DNA of 13,045 nt from Spartobacteria bacterium UBA5019 (GTDB taxonomy: Bacteria; Verrucomicrobiota; Verrucomicrobiia; Chthoniobacterales; Terrimicrobiaceae): the NCBI GenBank assembly GCA_002396485.1, contig DGXZ01000032.1:609-13653 (forward strand). Direction: 5' to 3'. This document shows, piece by piece, positions 10,383 to 13,045 of the stretch (position 1 is the first letter of the stretch; every line of letters begins with the position of its first letter). The position numbers were made by a program, and so were the translations under genes. The notes beneath the pieces were generated by a model. That model saw only the letters and a list, made by a program, of their open reading frames with translations, had not been told where the DNA came from and searched no databases.

Positions 10383-10428
10383 GCAGATTGATTCATGCAT
10401 TGTTTGTGCGCTTGTTTTTAAATCCGTT

Positions 10429-12699
10429 TCATTTCGGGATGTTTGATAGCAGCGGAACCATCGTCTCTCCAGGCATTTCAAGGCTCCGTCGATCAAACTG
10501 GCTGTCTAAGATTTTTCTGGTTTTGCCATTGTCTTCAGCCTGCAAAAGTACTTCGTAGGGGACACACTTCGTCCCGCCAAAAGTTACAAAGGACATGGAT
10601 AGCCTGGAGTCTTTGGAGACAATCATCGGGACTTCATTTGTTTTATCACGAACATGCTGGATGCCACCCAATGCTTCGAACTGGGTTTGATCACTTAAAT
10701 GAAAGGTCGTTGTCGGAGTGGAGGAATATTCAGTTTTGAAGCCTAAACACCAAACGGTGGAGCTTCGGAAAGCCCACTCAATGGGTTGATGAAGGTTTTG
10801 CATGCTACGAACCCAGGCATGCACATTTTCAACAGCAAGAGAGGCGTTCTCACCTCCGACCCCAAATCCCATGACGTTGTTTACGAACACTTCCTTCGGC
10901 TCTCCTTCCGGCGAGGCGTTGCGATAAAGGCGATGGCCGCTCGTATGCATGGCTACGGAGCCCGGGAAAAGCATGTCATTGCGAGCAGCCTTGTACCTTT
11001 GGAAAAAATGAAAAACGGCCAAGTCCTCCAGTACAACCGGACGCAATGCCTCGTGATCGAAAAACACACCTCCCAGCGTAAGGCTCTGGTGCAAAAGGAG
11101 CGGTTCCTTGGATGCCTTGGATACGCGGAAAAGGGCTGGGCGCTTCGCTTCAGCAGGTTCCCCGGCGATGGCCAAGGCGTTGACCTCCCTAGTTGTCAAA
11201 TCTGGCTTTTGCTCCGGATCGCGTCGATAGATTGCTGCGGCGAGGAAATTAACTTCCCGAACAGAAGAGGGGATGTCCACCGACCCATTGATGGCATAGT
11301 GCGCCTTGGGAAACCACACCACCGGCTTGCCGGAATTCATGGCCCGTTGCACTGCTTCGGTATCGTCAGTGAGACCGTCGCCCTTAGCACCAAAATCATC
11401 CACATTGGCCCATTTCGACAGATCGTTTTCCGGCAAAATCACCGGCGATTCCTTCACCGGCAGGCGCAAGGTTCTTGCCGGCACTCCTTCCACCGCAGAC
11501 ACCGCTTTTCCAACGATGGTTTCCTGAATAGTATTTTCCGCCAGGACCACTTTCCCATCCGACTCGATGGCTGCCCTATAACCAGAAAGCGTCACATCTC
11601 TGGCCAAAAGAGCGCCGTAGGCGTCAATGGAAATCGCCGGGCCACCGCTCCCACTTCCACTCAGTTCGCTTTCAATCAGAACCAACTGAGCACATTTGGC
11701 TACTTTCATGGCCACGGGTGCGTTCTGGGTGAGTACCTTTCGCGCAGACATTGAAAATTGCATCCCACGTCCCATGCGGATGGCCACTTGGCGCTGATTC
11801 TTTAGAGTGGCGTATTCCAACGTGATATGATTCACATTGAGTGCAATTGCTTCAATGCCCACATCGAAACCGTCAATGAGAAGATCCCGGTGGTAGCCAT
11901 GTGCATTGCGTGATTCCATCATCAGGCCAGCTCTGCCGCTCCCGTCCCCGGAGATAATAGCCAAGTTATAGAGACGTCCCCAATCTGAAGAATCCCAGGC
12001 CAATCCAACAGCACCGGGGTTACCTTTACCGGTATGAATGGTCAGGTTTTGCAGGTCGTTTCCGTTATTGGCACTTGAGCCGCACTTGAGCAGGTGGTAG
12101 GTGAGCACCTCTTTCAATTTTCCCTCCTCGAAGCCGGGGCAATGATCTTTGAGGCGAATGATTGTCTTTGCCCGACTTTGCCCTTCGATGCGCAGGAAGT
12201 AATTGAGTTCTCCCCGGAGTTGCAAATCGGCTGTTTCCGCCTCGGGCGAAGTGATAGTGTTCCATGCGGCATTTCCCCACCCCTGCTTGATATCATACGC
12301 CCTGGTGGGCCAGCCGGTGCTGATCGTGTCGCTTACCAGATATTCCCCATCCGGAAGATACATAATCCAGGCATCCTCTGCGTATTTGGCATCAAAATAG
12401 GAGTAGGGCTTGCCTTCACGATCGACCCCCTTGATTTGCTCCCGGTTGGCGACCAAGAACCGCATGGCATCGCAGAGGGCCTTGGTGTCATCGGTCTTGC
12501 CGTCGCCCTTGGCATTGAACGGTGGCTTGGTGACATCGAGCACACGTCCGCCCTTGCCGTTGTGGTAAAACGCTTCGGGAGGATAGATTTGGTTGATCGG
12601 CAGGTTGCGGTCGCCGGGCGGTGTGACTGGCTCGGCAGCGTGGAGGGCGCCCAGCGGCGCGAGTAGCAGGGCGGTGAGGAGTGGGAGGGTATTTTTCAT
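10429..12699 (-). CDS. Secreted protein with two tandem pectate-lyase-3-type beta-helix modules
   Basis: This 756-residue protein starts with a clear signal peptide: MKNTLPLLTALLLAPLGALHAAEP, with likely cleavage after residue 21 or 22, so it should be exported. Two modules each open with the pectate-lyase-3 signature. The first is FNAKGDGKTDDTKAL (61-75), followed by YLPDGEYLVSDTI. The second is DFGAKGDGLTDDTEAV (435-450), followed by VVWFPKAHYAING. The regions between are built of short hydrophobic rungs typical of parallel beta-helices. Tandem modules of this kind and a total of about 750 residues are the hallmark of GH55 beta-1,3-glucanases, but I cannot identify the GH55 catalytic Glu, so specificity is open. 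The ATG overlaps the TGA of the preceding gene (ATGA), a sign of translational coupling. The GH28-like gene follows. Confidence 0.8.
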   Translation of the reverse strand: MKNTLPLLTALLLAPLGALHAAEPVTPPGDRNLPINQIYPPEAFYHNGKGGRVLDVTKPPFNAKGDGKTDDTKALCDAMRFLVANREQIKGVDREGKPYSYFDAKYAEDAWIMYLPDGEYLVSDTISTGWPTRAYDIKQGWGNAAWNTITSPEAETADLQLRGELNYFLRIEGQSRAKTIIRLKDHCPGFEEGKLKEVLTYHLLKCGSSANNGNDLQNLTIHTGKGNPGAVGLAWDSSDWGRLYNLAIISGDGSGRAGLMMESRNAHGYHRDLLIDGFDVGIEAIALNVNHITLEYATLKNQRQVAIRMGRGMQFSMSARKVLTQNAPVAMKVAKCAQLVLIESELSGSGSGGPAISIDAYGALLARDVTLSGYRAAIESDGKVVLAENTIQETIVGKAVSAVEGVPARTLRLPVKESPVILPENDLSKWANVDDFGAKGDGLTDDTEAVQRAMNSGKPVVWFPKAHYAINGSVDIPSSVREVNFLAAAIYRRDPEQKPDLTTREVNALAIAGEPAEAKRPALFRVSKASKEPLLLHQSLTLGGVFFDHEALRPVVLEDLAVFHFFQRYKAARNDMLFPGSVAMHTSGHRLYRNASPEGEPKEVFVNNVMGFGVGGENASLAVENVHAWVRSMQNLHQPIEWAFRSSTVWCLGFKTEYSSTPTTTFHLSDQTQFEALGGIQHVRDKTNEVPMIVSKDSRLSMSFVTFGGTKCVPYEVLLQAEDNGKTRKILDSQFDRRSLEMPGETMVPLLSNIPK

Positions 12700-13045
12700 G
12701 GTGTATTTTCGTTTTTTGTCGCAGACATAATCTCTCTGATCTTTGCATCACCACCCACCGAGATGGGATTCGGCACCTCGGTGGTCATGACGTTATCGAG
12801 TTGGAGTTGCACTATTTCGCCGTTATCGTGCTGAACTAGGCTTCCGATGCGATTGGCACTGACATTTGAAAGGTGGAGACGGTTAATTTGCGGTTTGCGC
12901 TCAAGACTCTGCATGGCATCAGGCCAGCCGCGTCCGTCTACAGCCCACGGATAGGTAGCATTAAGGACGCTCCGTCCAATACGGAAGTAATTCTTCAACT
13001 TGGTTTTGTCAGGATCAGTTCGAATCAATGTGCCCTCGACAGGCA
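12696..13045 (-). CDS. C-terminal fragment of a probable beta-helix protein (5' partial)
   Basis: The frame is open to the right edge of the window and shows about 115 residues of a C-terminus. Reading continues upstream of a TTG at 13028, with GTLIRTDPDKT in frame, so that codon should not be taken as the start. I do not recognise a named family. The part INRLHLSNVSANRIGSLV followed by IVQLQLDNV looks like two or three beta-helix rungs, which fits the two following genes. A conspicuous aromatic/Gly stretch, YPWAVDGRGWPDAM, precedes them. The TGA stop overlaps the next ATG by four bases. Most of this gene lies outside the window and no catalytic residues can be judged. Confidence 0.65.
   Translation of the reverse strand, partial: PVEGTLIRTDPDKTKLKNYFRIGRSVLNATYPWAVDGRGWPDAMQSLERKPQINRLHLSNVSANRIGSLVQHDNGEIVQLQLDNVMTTEVPNPISVGGDAKIREIMSATKNENTP

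Noticed and set aside
10383..10496. Earlier start for the GH28-like gene at 10496.
   Set aside because: It would overlap the end of the preceding gene by about 68 bases and adds residues with no signal peptide or family motif.
9198..11754. Two long plus-strand open frames (9198-10163 and 10786-11754).
   Set aside because: They are antisense to the GH28-like and tandem beta-helix genes, and their translations show no domain pattern.

Overview
The window looks like a chromosomal segment of a Gram-negative bacterium, most likely Verrucomicrobiota (inferred from protein style and gene mix, not proven). Supporting signs are an outer-membrane Pal-type lipoprotein, a DksA-like protein with a Lys/Ala/Pro-rich N-terminal extension next to rpmG and rpsR, a full-length cobalamin-dependent MetH, large secreted beta-helix carbohydrate-active-type proteins, and no usable Shine-Dalgarno motif before any gene whose start is visible.

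Layout. Positions 3-981 (+) carry the 3' part of a DksA/TraR-type gene, then rpmG (bL33) and rpsR (bS18), closed by a strong rho-independent terminator. A monocistronic pal-like lipoprotein gene follows (1093-1593, +) with its own terminator. Facing it on the minus strand is a tight run read from 8242 down to 1664: metH, a CBS/DRTGG-containing family II pyrophosphatase, yqgE/algH and a Uma2-type nuclease-fold gene, with gaps of 7, 12 and 59 bases. Upstream of metH (about 8323-8726) lie a long hairpin and a decayed plus-strand transposase fragment that can be followed through three frames. Beyond it, from 13045 down to 8748 on the minus strand, is a cluster of three right-handed beta-helix proteins: a C-terminal fragment, a secreted 756-residue protein with two pectate-lyase-3-type modules, and a GH28-like protein.

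How the parts relate. The left half is housekeeping: translation, envelope, methionine/one-carbon metabolism and pyrophosphate removal. The right half is accessory and probably acts on polysaccharides. The transposase remnant marks the junction, suggesting that rearrangement placed the two blocks side by side. The most notable points are three consecutive genes whose zinc-ligand positions are lost (DksA-like, L33, S18), the transposase relic, a GH28-like protein with altered catalytic motifs and an apparently missing signal-peptide core, and a tandem beta-helix protein whose architecture recalls GH55.
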